This document shows positions 16,788 to 24,979 of a stretch of 64,000 nucleotides of DNA, one piece after another. Both the position numbers and the translations under genes were made by a program. Numbering within the stretch: position 1 is the first letter of the stretch; each line of letters starts with the position of its first letter. Location: NCBI RefSeq assembly GCF_007474605.1, contig NZ_VHKL01000006.1, positions 1-64,000 on the forward strand, read 5' to 3'. The stretch is from Rhodoligotrophos appendicifer (GTDB lineage Bacteria > Pseudomonadota > Alphaproteobacteria > Rhizobiales > Im1). A model generated the notes under the pieces. It did no database searches. It worked only from the letters and a program-made list of their open reading frames with translations, and was not told the origin of the DNA.

Positions 16788-16877
16788 GACAAGGGGGGAT
16801 ACCTCGCAGCCGATCATTTGGCGGCCGCGCGGTGGGATCCGGCGTTGTCGTCTAAAGGCGAAGCCGGCGAGAAAGGC

Positions 16878-17579
16878 TCAGGCGCTGGCACGCACATTGT
16901 GGCGGCGCTTGATCATCTCGCGCGCCGTTTCGACCGCCACGGCCGCATCCCGGCAATAGGCATCAGCGCCGATCGCCGTTGCGAACTCCTCGTTCAACGG
17001 CGCGCCTCCCACAAGCACAATGTAATCGTCGCGGATGCCCTTCTCCTTCAGCGCATCGATGACGACTTTCATATAGGGCATGGTTGTCGTCAGGAGCGCC
17101 GACATGCCCAGAATATCCGGCTGATGTTCCTCGATGGCCGCGAGATACTTCTCGACGGGGTTGTTGATTCCGAGATCGATCACATCGAATCCCGCCCCCT
17201 CCATCATCATCCCGACGAGGTTCTTGCCGATGTCGTGGATATCGCCCTTGACGGTGCCGATCACCATCTTTCCCTGCTTTGGCGCTCCTGTCTCCGCCAG
17301 CAGCGGGCGGAGAATGAACATTCCCGCCTTCATGGCATTGGCGGCAAGCAGAACTTCCGGCACGAACAGGATGCCGTCACGAAAGTCCACCCCGACGATG
17401 CGCATGCCCTCGACCAGCGCCTCGGTGAGGACGCGATAGGGCGTCCAACCCCGCCCGAGCAGGATGTTGACGGCAACCTCGATTTCCTCCTTGAGGCCGT
17501 CATAGAGATCGTCATGCATCTGCTGAACGAGCTCATCATCGTCCAAGGAATTGAGATCGAGTTCTTCTTCGTTGCTCAT
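16878..17579 (-). CDS. Corrinoid (cobalamin-binding) methyl-carrier protein, MttC/MtbC type
   Basis: This 233-residue carrier holds the cobalamin that shuttles methyl groups. A helical cap domain (about residues 10-95) with ILLGRGWTPYRVLTEALVEGM precedes the Rossmann-like B12 domain. That domain has the signature D113-x-H115-x2-G118 in KGDIHDIGKN, where His115 would replace the lower ligand of cobalt, then GMSALLTTTM near 162 and LVGGAPLNEEFA near 190. ATG 17579 has GGAG 6 nt upstream; an in-frame GTG four codons earlier is less likely. It is the only corrinoid protein gene in the window, so it probably serves both MttB paralogues and the pterin-binding methyltransferase. It is transcribed separately, with a 634-nt upstream region. 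Confidence 0.92.
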   Translation of the reverse strand: MSNEEELDLNSLDDDELVQQMHDDLYDGLKEEIEVAVNILLGRGWTPYRVLTEALVEGMRIVGVDFRDGILFVPEVLLAANAMKAGMFILRPLLAETGAPKQGKMVIGTVKGDIHDIGKNLVGMMMEGAGFDVIDLGINNPVEKYLAAIEEHQPDILGMSALLTTTMPYMKVVIDALKEKGIRDDYIVLVGGAPLNEEFATAIGADAYCRDAAVAVETAREMIKRRHNVRASA

Positions 17580-18213
17580 CCCACTCTCCACAAATCGTCA
17601 AGGCGGACACCCGCAGAATTGTCTTATCGACAACAGCTGGAAAGGCCGACGCCTCTTCTCCCGTTGCCGCAATCATTCCTGGCGCGACCGCAGCTCCAGC
17701 TATGGCATGTCCCCAGGTCCATGCATCGCACCCAGCGACCGGAACACGCTCGAAATCGACATGGCGCTCCAAAACGCACTGACATGCCTCTGCGCCTGCC
17801 GCCATCGTGACCGATGCGGGTTGTGAGGGCCGTGGAGCGCCGAGCGGACGCGTATGGTTTTAGTATATGTAGCGACCGATCGGCGCTCCACGCGTGCCGT
17901 TCCAGCCGACGCCTCTTCGCGATGCCTAAGCTGGTCTACCCAGCGGTCCGCCCCGTGAGGGATGGCCGTGCAGAACGCGATATGACGTGAGCCTTGTCCT
18001 GTTCCCGTTCGTTACACGGGATGACAGAAAGCCCCGCATCTCCGCGCATGCCGGCCGGTCCGGACAAGCCCCCCACGCGGCGAAGACAAGCGCAGTATGA
18101 CACGCGCTGGAGGCGCGGGGATAAGTCGGCGGGTGATGTAGCAGTTTCGGGTGCGAGGAGATCGAACCTCATCGATCCCGGCGCGTTCCCTCTGCCTTTT
18201 CCGTCATCCTCTC
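17580..18213 (-). other. Long intergenic region upstream of the corrinoid protein gene
   Basis: About 630 nt without a convincing gene. It holds a 13-bp inverted repeat with an AT-rich centre (17,831-17,892) and fragments similar to the CGGGATGAC palindromic intergenic repeat (around 18,015-18,025). It probably contains the promoter of the corrinoid protein gene and the 3' region of the methyltransferase gene. I looked for a cobalamin riboswitch box and did not find one. Confidence 0.45.
17831..17892. repeat. 13-bp perfect inverted repeat with AT-rich centre
   Basis: CGTGGAGCGCCGA (17,831-17,843) is repeated in inverted form at 17,880-17,892, separated by 36 nt whose middle is AT-rich (GGTTTTAGTATATG). 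ACGCGT also occurs in both flanks. It lies about 250 nt upstream of the corrinoid protein gene. It could be a long hairpin in a leader transcript, a pair of operator half-sites around a promoter, or the relic ends of a small mobile element. Confidence 0.5.
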
Positions 18214-19227
18214 TTAAGACGGTGCGCGGCGACGGCGGCGTTCGCTGGCTTCCGACCGGGCGGGAGCTGCACCATGAGCGAGGGCGGAGACTTCGCCGAG
18301 CTTTGCGGTGATCTCCTCGACGCTGGGACGGTCGCCTTTCTTATGCGCCTCCAGGGCCGAGCGCATGGCCGCGAGATGCTTTGGCTCGGTGCCACAACAG
18401 CCTCCGATGATGCGTGCGCCTGCATCGAGCGCCAAGCAGGCATAATCCGCCATGATTTCGGGAGTGCCGCTGTAATGGATATGACCACCGACGAACTGGG
18501 GTATGCCGCAATTGCCTTTGGCCACGACGACCGCATCGGGTCGTGCGGCGGTGATGCCGAGAACGGTTGCCACCAGCTCAGCGGCACCCGTCCCGCAATT
18601 GGCGCCGATACCCGCGGGCTGCTTGTCCAAGGCGGCTGTCATGGCGCCGAAAGCCGCAGGCGTGATTCCCATCATGGTTCGACCATTGGTATCGAAACTC
18701 ATGGTGGTCACAATCGGCAGTCCGGCCTGCGAAGCTCCTTCCATCGCCGCCTTGAGCTCCTCTTCCGACGAGATCGTCTCTATCCACAAGACGTCTGCAC
18801 CGCCCTCCGCCAGAGCCCTTGCCTGTTCAGCGAACGCGTCCGCTCCATCGGCAATGGAGAGGGGCCCCACGGGCTCGAAGATTTCTCCCGTGGGTCCCAT
18901 GGACCCGGCCACCAGCACAACACGACCGGCAGCATTTGCCTCTTCGCGAGCCAGCTCTGCTGCGCGCTTGTTGAGCTCATGAACCCTGTTTTGCGCATCA
19001 TGCAACTTCAGGCGGTAACGATTGCCGCCAAAGGAATTGGTCAGAATGAGATCCGCCCCGGCCTCGATGAACTGTCGGTGCAGCGATCGGACACGATCGG
19101 GATGATCGACATTCCAGAACTCCGGGGCGTCGCCCGACTGCAGGCCCATTTGGAAGTAGTTGGTGCCCGTAGCCCCGTCGGCCAGCAGCCATGGCCGCGA
19201 GGCGAGGAGATCGAGGAACTTCGACAT
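18214..19227 (-). CDS. Betaine/methyl donor:homocysteine S-methyltransferase (BHMT-like)
   Basis: This 337-residue TIM-barrel enzyme belongs to the zinc-dependent homocysteine S-methyltransferase family. It begins with LLADGATGTNYFQMG, typical of the family, and carries the zinc ligands in GANCGTG (about residue 205) and GGCCGT (about 271). Such enzymes pass a methyl group to homocysteine to form methionine; the best known donors are glycine betaine and S-methylmethionine. ATG 19227 has GGAG 7 nt upstream, so the longer frame to 19344 is not used. The C-terminal 30 residues are basic and low in complexity. It sits beyond the corrinoid protein gene on the same strand. It could use betaine directly, providing a second route for the substrate of the MttB system; the donor is not determined. 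Confidence 0.85.
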   Translation of the reverse strand: MSKFLDLLASRPWLLADGATGTNYFQMGLQSGDAPEFWNVDHPDRVRSLHRQFIEAGADLILTNSFGGNRYRLKLHDAQNRVHELNKRAAELAREEANAAGRVVLVAGSMGPTGEIFEPVGPLSIADGADAFAEQARALAEGGADVLWIETISSEEELKAAMEGASQAGLPIVTTMSFDTNGRTMMGITPAAFGAMTAALDKQPAGIGANCGTGAAELVATVLGITAARPDAVVVAKGNCGIPQFVGGHIHYSGTPEIMADYACLALDAGARIIGGCCGTEPKHLAAMRSALEAHKKGDRPSVEEITAKLGEVSALAHGAAPARSEASERRRRRAPS

Positions 19228-19480
19228 GTGGCAACTCCATGGAATTCCCGTTGAGGAGCCACAAAATGACCCTGGATGCAACTCTGATCCGCCGCAGCGC
19301 AGCATATACCACCCCTGGACCGCACGCGGGTTTGGAGCTACCACAATGACGCGAGCCGGCCGGTACTCTATCGGGACGATGGCATGACGATGGTGCTGGA
19401 ATCACATCGCCTGCCTGCTTCTCGGCCGCCCGATCCAAGCTCCTGCCCGGCCCGTGACAAGGGGTTTTTGGAGACAGAAC

Positions 19481-20599
19481 ATGTTGATTGGTGTGCCGAA
19501 GGAGATCAAGAATCAGGAGTTTCGCGTCGGTTTGACGCCTACCAGCGTCCGTGAGGTCTGCCACCACGGGCACAAGGTCCTGGTTCAGGCGACGGCCGGC
19601 GAAGGCATCGGGGCGAGTGATGCGGTCTATGCCGCGGCCGGTGCGGAAATCGTCGTCGATGCCTCGGAGATCTTCGCCCGCTCCGACATGATCGTGAAGG
19701 TGAAGGAGCCGCAGGCGGTCGAACGAAAGATGCTGCGGCCGGGCCAGGTGCTGTTTACCTATCTTCATCTCGCGCCCGATCCCGAACAGACCCGCGATCT
19801 CGTCGCCAGTGGTGCCATCTGCATCGCCTATGAAACGGTGACCGGGCCGCGCGGCGGTCTGCCGCTGCTGGCTCCCATGTCCCAGGTGGCGGGACGGATG
19901 TCGATCCAGGCTGGCGCTCACTGCCTGGAGAAGCGCCAGGGTGGAATGGGCCTCCTGCTCGGCGGTGTTCCGGGTGTCGCTCCTGCGCGGGTCGTCATTA
20001 TCGGCGGCGGGATGGTGGGCCAGCATGCCGCTGTCATGGCGACGGGGGCCGGCGCCGACGTGGTGATCCTCGAGAAGAGCGCCGAGACCATGCAGGCCCT
20101 CGACGCCCGCTTCGGCGCTCGGGTGAAGACCCTCTTCTCGAGCCGCGGGAGCGTCGAGGACGAAGTTGCGGCCGCTGATCTGGTGGTTGGTGCGGTGCTC
20201 ATCCCCGGGGCAGCAGCCCCCAAGCTCATCAATCGCGAGATGATCAGCGGCATGAAGACCGGCTCCGTCCTCGTCGATGTGGCCATCGACCAGGGCGGCT
20301 GCGCGGAGACTTCGCATGCCACGACCCATGCGGATCCGACCTACATCGTGGATGGCGTGGTCCATTACTGTGTCGCGAACATGCCGGGCGGCGTCGCCCG
20401 CACGTCGACCTTTGCGCTGAACAACGTCACCCTGCCCTTTGTGGTGGCTTTGGCGGACAAGGGCCATCGTCAGGCTCTTGCCGACGATCCTCATCTGCTC
20501 GCCGGATTGAATGTTGCCGGCGGAAAGGTCACCTACGAGGCCGTCGCGACCGCCTTGGGCTATGATTATGTGGAGCCTGACCGCGCTCTGGCGGCGTGA
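19481..20599 (+). CDS. ald: Alanine dehydrogenase
   Basis: This 372-residue enzyme, the normal family length, interconverts L-alanine and pyruvate plus ammonia with NAD. It opens with MLIGVPKEIKNQEFRVGLTP, diagnostic for the Ald/PNT family. The substrate residues are in this N-terminal block and in KVKEPQ near residue 75, and the NAD-binding Rossmann glycine motif is VIIGGGMVGQHA near residue 172. ATG 19481 follows GGAG 7 nt upstream. It is monocistronic in appearance, divergent from the homocysteine methyltransferase and convergent with a glutamine-synthetase-like gene. Its role is probably to use alanine as a carbon and nitrogen source, and it could recycle alanine formed by the omega-aminotransferase of the polyamine region. 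Confidence 0.93.
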   Translation: MLIGVPKEIKNQEFRVGLTPTSVREVCHHGHKVLVQATAGEGIGASDAVYAAAGAEIVVDASEIFARSDMIVKVKEPQAVERKMLRPGQVLFTYLHLAPDPEQTRDLVASGAICIAYETVTGPRGGLPLLAPMSQVAGRMSIQAGAHCLEKRQGGMGLLLGGVPGVAPARVVIIGGGMVGQHAAVMATGAGADVVILEKSAETMQALDARFGARVKTLFSSRGSVEDEVAAADLVVGAVLIPGAAAPKLINREMISGMKTGSVLVDVAIDQGGCAETSHATTHADPTYIVDGVVHYCVANMPGGVARTSTFALNNVTLPFVVALADKGHRQALADDPHLLAGLNVAGGKVTYEAVATALGYDYVEPDRALAA

Positions 20600-20627
20600 C
20601 GCCAGCGGCCGCTTTCCGCGTCTGCGA

Positions 20628-20720
20628 TCATCCCGGGGCTGCGCTGCTGCGAGCCTCGGGATCCGGTGGGTTCCTGCCGCACGAGATCCCGGCTCCGCGC
20701 TTCGCTCCGGCCGGGATGAC
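20628..20720. repeat. Palindromic intergenic repeat (CATCCCGG...CCGGGATG type)
   Basis: The spacer between ald and the convergent glutamine-synthetase-like gene starts with TCATCCCGG and ends with CCGGGATGA, and holds further inverted GGGATC/GATCCC pairs. Read on the minus strand it aligns with the repeat at 29,018 (GTCATCCCGGCCG, then AGCGC and CCGGGA). This is the kind of dispersed palindromic repeat common between genes in Hyphomicrobiales; it could also act as a bidirectional terminator here. Confidence 0.6.
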
Positions 20721-20731
20721 GGCAATGCCGT

Positions 20732-22084
20732 TCACACATTCAACAGCAGGAACTCTCGCTCCCAGGACGAGATCACCGTCCGGTATTGCTGCATCTCGTA
20801 TTCCTTCACGTCTTGGAAGGCAGTCACGAACCGCTCCCCGAACACCTGCTTGAGTGGCTTAGTGTAGTTGAGCTTCGACAGCGCTTCCTCCAGATGCAGC
20901 GGCAGGGTATGCGCATAACGATAGGCGCTGCCTTCGACCTTCGCCGTGGGTTCGAGCTCTTCGATCATGCCGAGATAGCCGCAGGCGAGCGAGGCGGCGA
21001 TGGCCAAATACGGGTTCGCGTCAGCCCCCGGGACCCGGTTCTCGACGCGCATATTGTTGGCATCCGCTGTGGGAACGCGGAAGCTGACGGTGCGGTTGTC
21101 GGTGCCCCAATGGACATTGGTGGGTGCGTCGGAATCCGGCACCAGGCGGCGGTAGGAATTCACATTCGGCGCACAGAAGGGCATCGCCGCGCCCATATAG
21201 CGCTGCAGGCCGCCAATGTGGTTGAGCAGGGCTTCCGATGGCTCACCGGTCTCCGTGGCGAAGATGTTGCGGCCTGTCGCGATATCGATCACCGACTGGT
21301 GAAGATGCATGGAGGAGCCCGGCTCCTTCTCATGCGGCTTGGCCATGAAGGTCGCATACATGTCGTGTTTCAGCGCCGCCTGCCGCACCGTCCGCTTGAA
21401 CAGGAACACCTGGTCGGCCAGCAGCAGTGGATCGCCATGGTTGAAGTTGATCTCGAGCTGGGCGGGTCCGCTCTCATGGCTCAGCGTATCGAGATCGATG
21501 TGCTGCGCCTCGCACCAGTCATAGATATCCTCCACGATGGGGTCGAAATCATTGGCGGCATCGATGCCATAGGCCTGTCCATAGGCCTCCTTGCGGCCCG
21601 ACCGTCCCACGGGCGGCTCGAGCGGATAGTCTGGATCCAGATTGCGCTTGACCAGATAGAATTCCAGTTCGGGTGCGACAATGGCCTTCCAGCCGCGTTC
21701 CTTGTAGAGCTCGAGCACCCGTTTCAGCACGTAGCGCGGCGCCATCTCCACCGGCCGGTCGTCGACATAGAAGCAGTCGCAGATGACCTCGGCCGTGGGC
21801 TCCGTATACCAGGGGACCGGCCGCAGCGTCTCCAGGTCGGGCTTGAGATAGATGTCGATGGCCGCATCGTCAAAGGCGTCGGTTTCCCACACATAGCGGC
21901 CGGTCACCGTGAGACTGAACACCTCCTCCGGCACCCTCAGGCCTCTGCTGTGGGATCCTTTGATGAATTTGGTGGCTGGCAGGATCTTGCCTCGCGCGGT
22001 GCCTGACATGTCGGCGACGAGACATTCGACCTCGTCGATCTTTTCCGCGCGTAGCCACTCTTCGAACGTCATTCCGGAAAGCAT
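20732..22084 (-). CDS. Glutamine-synthetase family enzyme, probable gamma-glutamyl-polyamine synthetase (PuuA-like), copy 1
   Basis: This 450-residue protein has the glutamine synthetase fold. Its signature motifs are APELEFYLVKR (metal-binding Glu residues), HESGPAQLEINF, the nucleotide-site stretch KPHEKEPGSSMHLHQS and NSYRRLVPDSDAPTNVHWGTDNRTVSFRVP. It lacks the adenylylation-site context of true GlnA and is shorter, as in PuuA and SpuI. These enzymes join glutamate to putrescine or other amines using ATP, the first step of the gamma-glutamyl polyamine pathway. ATG 22084 is chosen as the first plausible start; ATG 22072 is possible and neither has a strong ribosome site. It is divergent from a second copy, with which it shares a 184-nt promoter region. 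Confidence 0.85.
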   Translation of the reverse strand: MLSGMTFEEWLRAEKIDEVECLVADMSGTARGKILPATKFIKGSHSRGLRVPEEVFSLTVTGRYVWETDAFDDAAIDIYLKPDLETLRPVPWYTEPTAEVICDCFYVDDRPVEMAPRYVLKRVLELYKERGWKAIVAPELEFYLVKRNLDPDYPLEPPVGRSGRKEAYGQAYGIDAANDFDPIVEDIYDWCEAQHIDLDTLSHESGPAQLEINFNHGDPLLLADQVFLFKRTVRQAALKHDMYATFMAKPHEKEPGSSMHLHQSVIDIATGRNIFATETGEPSEALLNHIGGLQRYMGAAMPFCAPNVNSYRRLVPDSDAPTNVHWGTDNRTVSFRVPTADANNMRVENRVPGADANPYLAIAASLACGYLGMIEELEPTAKVEGSAYRYAHTLPLHLEEALSKLNYTKPLKQVFGERFVTAFQDVKEYEMQQYRTVISSWEREFLLLNV

Positions 22085-22268
22085 GGGAGAAAGCTCTTGT
22101 TGGATGAAGCCCCGTGATCGGCCCTGCTGCCGGTCTGACGCGACATTTGGGCTGCTCTGTGCGAAGGATAGGCCGGTTGCTTGACGAAAGGAACCGGCAT
22201 CTAAAGAATGGAGCCGGGCGGTCGCTGTCACGACCACCGTCCGCGGCGGAAATTTCAATTAGGGTATC

Positions 22269-23660
22269 ATGCTCAAACATAGTCCTGGCGCGACCGAAGC
22301 GGAGACGTTTTTGGCGGCGCATCCGGAAATCCTCGCCGTCGATATGCTGATCACGGACATGAACGGCATCCTCCGCGGCAAGCAATTGGCACGCAATTAC
22401 CTCGGCAAGCTTTACGACGACGACGGGGTCCGCCTGCCTGGTTCGATCTTCCTGCTCGATTCGACCGGCGCAAATGTTCTGACCTATGACTACGGCACGC
22501 GTGACGGCGACCCGGACTATTATTGCTATGCCGTCCCGGGCTTGCTGGCCCCGGTGCCTTGGAGCAAGCGCCCGACGGCGCAGGTGCTGGCCTCTATGTA
22601 TCACGACGACGGAACGCCCTTTTTCGCCGATCCCCGCCATGTGCTGTCGCGCACATTGGACCGACTCGCGGAGATCGGGCTGAAACCGGTGATCGCCATC
22701 GAATACGAATTTTACATTCTCGACGGGGAAGCGGCAGCCCAGGGCGTCTATCGCCCCGCAGCGTCACCGTCCTCCGCCTTCCGCGCGCATCAGACCAATG
22801 TCTATGGCGTGGATGATCTTTATGAGTTCGAGGATCTCCTGTCCGACATCCATGCGGCCTGCAAGCTCCAGGGACTTCCTGCCGAGACTTTCGTATCGGA
22901 ATATGCCGCCGGCCAGTTCGAGATCAACCTGCACCATTGCGACAACGCTTTGCTGGCCTGCGATCACGCAATCTTGTTGGAGCGCGCCATCAAGCAGGTC
23001 TGTCGCCGCCACGGGCTGGTCGCGACCTTCATGGCCAAGCCGTTTGCCGAAAGCGCAGGCTCTGGCCTCCACATCCATGCCAGCCTCTTGGATAAGGATG
23101 GCCGCAACGTCTTTGCAGGTCCCGTTGACGATCGCATCAACCGTCCGGTGAGCGATCTCATGCGTTTTGCCATCGGCGGGCTGGTGGAGACAATGCCGGA
23201 GGCCATGGCCATTTTTGCTCCGAACGCGAATTCCTATCGGCGACTGCGGCCCGGAACCTATGCTCCGACGCGCGCCAATTGGGGGGGCGACAACCGCACC
23301 GTATCTCTGCGCCTGCCGGGTACGGACGATAAATCCGCGCGCATCGAGCACCGTGTGGCCGGTGCCGACGCCAATCCCTACCTGGTGGCGACTGCCATGC
23401 TGGCCGGCATGCATCACGGCATCGTCAACAAGATCGAGCCACCGGATCCGGTGGTCGGCGATGCCTATTCCCAACCCGCCCAGGAAATGCCTGTGCGCTG
23501 GTCGTCGGCCCTCGATCACTTCCAGAATGGCAAGGTCATCCGCCATTATCTGGGTGATCGCTATTCCGAAGCCTTCGCCACTGCCCGGCGCTTCGAATGC
23601 GAGAACTACCACTATCAGATCCAGCCTTTGGATTATGAGTGGTATCTGAGGAACGCGTGA
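22269..23660 (+). CDS. Glutamine-synthetase family enzyme, probable gamma-glutamyl-polyamine synthetase (PuuA-like), copy 2
   Basis: This 463-residue member of the glutamine synthetase family carries AIEYEFYILDGE, FVSEYAAGQFEINLHH, KPFAESAGSGLHIHAS and NSYRRLRPGTYAPTRANWGGDNRTVSLRLP. It is clearly diverged from the copy encoded divergently next to it, so the two probably glutamylate different amines. The next gene, a PuuB-like oxidase, starts inside its stop codon (GTGA overlap), so this copy is tied to the oxidation of its own product. The start ATG 22269 has only a weak AGGGT upstream. Length is normal for PuuA. No puuC or puuD gene is present in the window, so the pathway must be completed elsewhere. 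Confidence 0.86.
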   Translation: MLKHSPGATEAETFLAAHPEILAVDMLITDMNGILRGKQLARNYLGKLYDDDGVRLPGSIFLLDSTGANVLTYDYGTRDGDPDYYCYAVPGLLAPVPWSKRPTAQVLASMYHDDGTPFFADPRHVLSRTLDRLAEIGLKPVIAIEYEFYILDGEAAAQGVYRPAASPSSAFRAHQTNVYGVDDLYEFEDLLSDIHAACKLQGLPAETFVSEYAAGQFEINLHHCDNALLACDHAILLERAIKQVCRRHGLVATFMAKPFAESAGSGLHIHASLLDKDGRNVFAGPVDDRINRPVSDLMRFAIGGLVETMPEAMAIFAPNANSYRRLRPGTYAPTRANWGGDNRTVSLRLPGTDDKSARIEHRVAGADANPYLVATAMLAGMHHGIVNKIEPPDPVVGDAYSQPAQEMPVRWSSALDHFQNGKVIRHYLGDRYSEAFATARRFECENYHYQIQPLDYEWYLRNA

Positions 23661-24952
23661 CCGCCGCAGCCGTGCAAGCTCCGATGGGTGATCCTCCGAC
23701 GTATTATCATGCGACGGCACATCCCCGTGCGTCGCGTCCATCCCTCATCGGCGAGCACGTGGCCGACGTCTGCGTGATCGGCGCGGGTCTCACCGGCCTT
23801 TCGGCGGCGCACGAACTGGCCAAGCGCGGTCTGAAGGTGATTGTGCTCGAGGCGGAGACGGTCGGTTGGGGCGCCTCCGGTCGCAATGGCGGCCAGATCT
23901 GCACCGGCTTCTCCAGCGGCATGGCCAAATTCGAAGCCCAGCTTGACCGGACTGAGGCACAGGCCTGCTTCGATGTCGCCGAGGAGGGAAAGACGATCAT
24001 CGCGACCAATGTCGCCGAGCACAAGATCGACTGCGATCTGACCTGGGGTTACCTCCATGTCGCTCCCAAGGCCGGCGATTTGGACGCTTTGAAGGAAATG
24101 CAGGAGGAATTCGCCGCCTATGGCTACGAGGATACTCGTATCATCAGCAAGCGGTCCGTCGAAGAGCGGCTCGGCACCACCCTCTACAAGGGCGCATTGC
24201 GCGAGGAGCGTGCCGGGCATTTTCATCCGCTGAATTATTGCTTGGGGATGGCGGCGGTCTGCGAGAGAGTTGGGGTGACGATCCATGAGCGCTCCCGCGC
24301 CACGAAGGTTGAGGGCGGTTCGCGGCCCAAGGTGACGACGGCCGCGGGGTCTGTCACCCCCCGCTTCATTGTCGTGGCGGGAAATGCCTATCTTGGCCGC
24401 CTGATCCCAAAACTCTATCGGGCCATCATGCCCGTGGGCTCCTTCGTGGTCACGACTGAGCCTCTCGGCGAGAACCGGGCACGCGCCTTGATCCGCGACA
24501 ATGAGGCGGTGGCGGATACAAACTTCATCCTCGACTACTTCCGCCTCACGGGAGACCAGCGTCTGCTGTTCGGCGGCCGCTGCAGCTATTCCGGTGCACT
24601 TCCTAAGGATGTCGGCAAGTCGATCCGGCCGCGCATGATGCGGGTCTTTCCGCAACTGGCGGATGTGCGCATCGAATATGGCTGGAGCGGCTATATCGAC
24701 ATCACCGCCAACCGCATGCCCGATATCGGACGGTTGGAGCAGACGGTCTATTATGCCCACGGTTTCTCAGGCCAGGGCGTTGCAGTCGGTGTTGCTTGCG
24801 GGCGCGTGCTGGCCGAGGCCATCACCGGCCAGGCCGGGCGGTTCGATGTCATGGCGAAAATCGAGCATCAGGCCTTTCCCGGCGGTCCCATCCGCATGCC
24901 GTTGCTGGTTCTTGCCATGGCGTGGTATCGCCTGCGCGACGCACTGGGATAA
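23657..24952 (+). CDS. puuB: FAD-dependent amine oxidase, gamma-glutamylputrescine oxidoreductase type
   Basis: This 431-residue flavoprotein of the DAO family would oxidise gamma-glutamyl-putrescine to the aldehyde. The FAD-binding glycine motif VIGAGLTGLSAAHELAKRG lies at about residues 40-58 and is followed by GASGRNGGQ, typical of the PuuB group, as is the N-terminal TYYHAT. The start is GTG 23657, overlapping the stop of the upstream synthetase gene and preceded by GAGG at 5 nt; this gives close to the 426 residues of E. coli PuuB. A C-terminal hydrophobic stretch (LLVLAMAWYRLRDAL) is usual for the group. Tight coupling with the glutamine-synthetase-like gene supports the polyamine assignment over other amine oxidases. 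Confidence 0.87.
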   Translation: MTAAAVQAPMGDPPTYYHATAHPRASRPSLIGEHVADVCVIGAGLTGLSAAHELAKRGLKVIVLEAETVGWGASGRNGGQICTGFSSGMAKFEAQLDRTEAQACFDVAEEGKTIIATNVAEHKIDCDLTWGYLHVAPKAGDLDALKEMQEEFAAYGYEDTRIISKRSVEERLGTTLYKGALREERAGHFHPLNYCLGMAAVCERVGVTIHERSRATKVEGGSRPKVTTAAGSVTPRFIVVAGNAYLGRLIPKLYRAIMPVGSFVVTTEPLGENRARALIRDNEAVADTNFILDYFRLTGDQRLLFGGRCSYSGALPKDVGKSIRPRMMRVFPQLADVRIEYGWSGYIDITANRMPDIGRLEQTVYYAHGFSGQGVAVGVACGRVLAEAITGQAGRFDVMAKIEHQAFPGGPIRMPLLVLAMAWYRLRDALG

Positions 24953-24979
24953 TGGCGTGGTTGGCGAAAAGTCAGCCGC

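Noticed and set aside
15220-16790. AT-rich patch as a prophage or insertion sequence
   Set aside because: No transposase, integrase, target duplication or phage structural gene was seen; only the base composition is unusual.
18145-18185. tRNA-like T-arm sequence (GGTTCGATC on the minus strand)
   Set aside because: The flanking bases do not form a 5-bp T stem, and no acceptor or anticodon arms could be built around it.
17580-18213. Cobalamin riboswitch upstream of the corrinoid protein gene
   Set aside because: I looked for the conserved B12 box (GCCACTG core) and found no matching structure; the long inverted repeat does not fit the riboswitch layout.
18998-20725. 575-codon open frame opposite alanine dehydrogenase
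   Set aside because: Antisense to ald over most of its length; it runs into the BHMT-like gene in a different frame.
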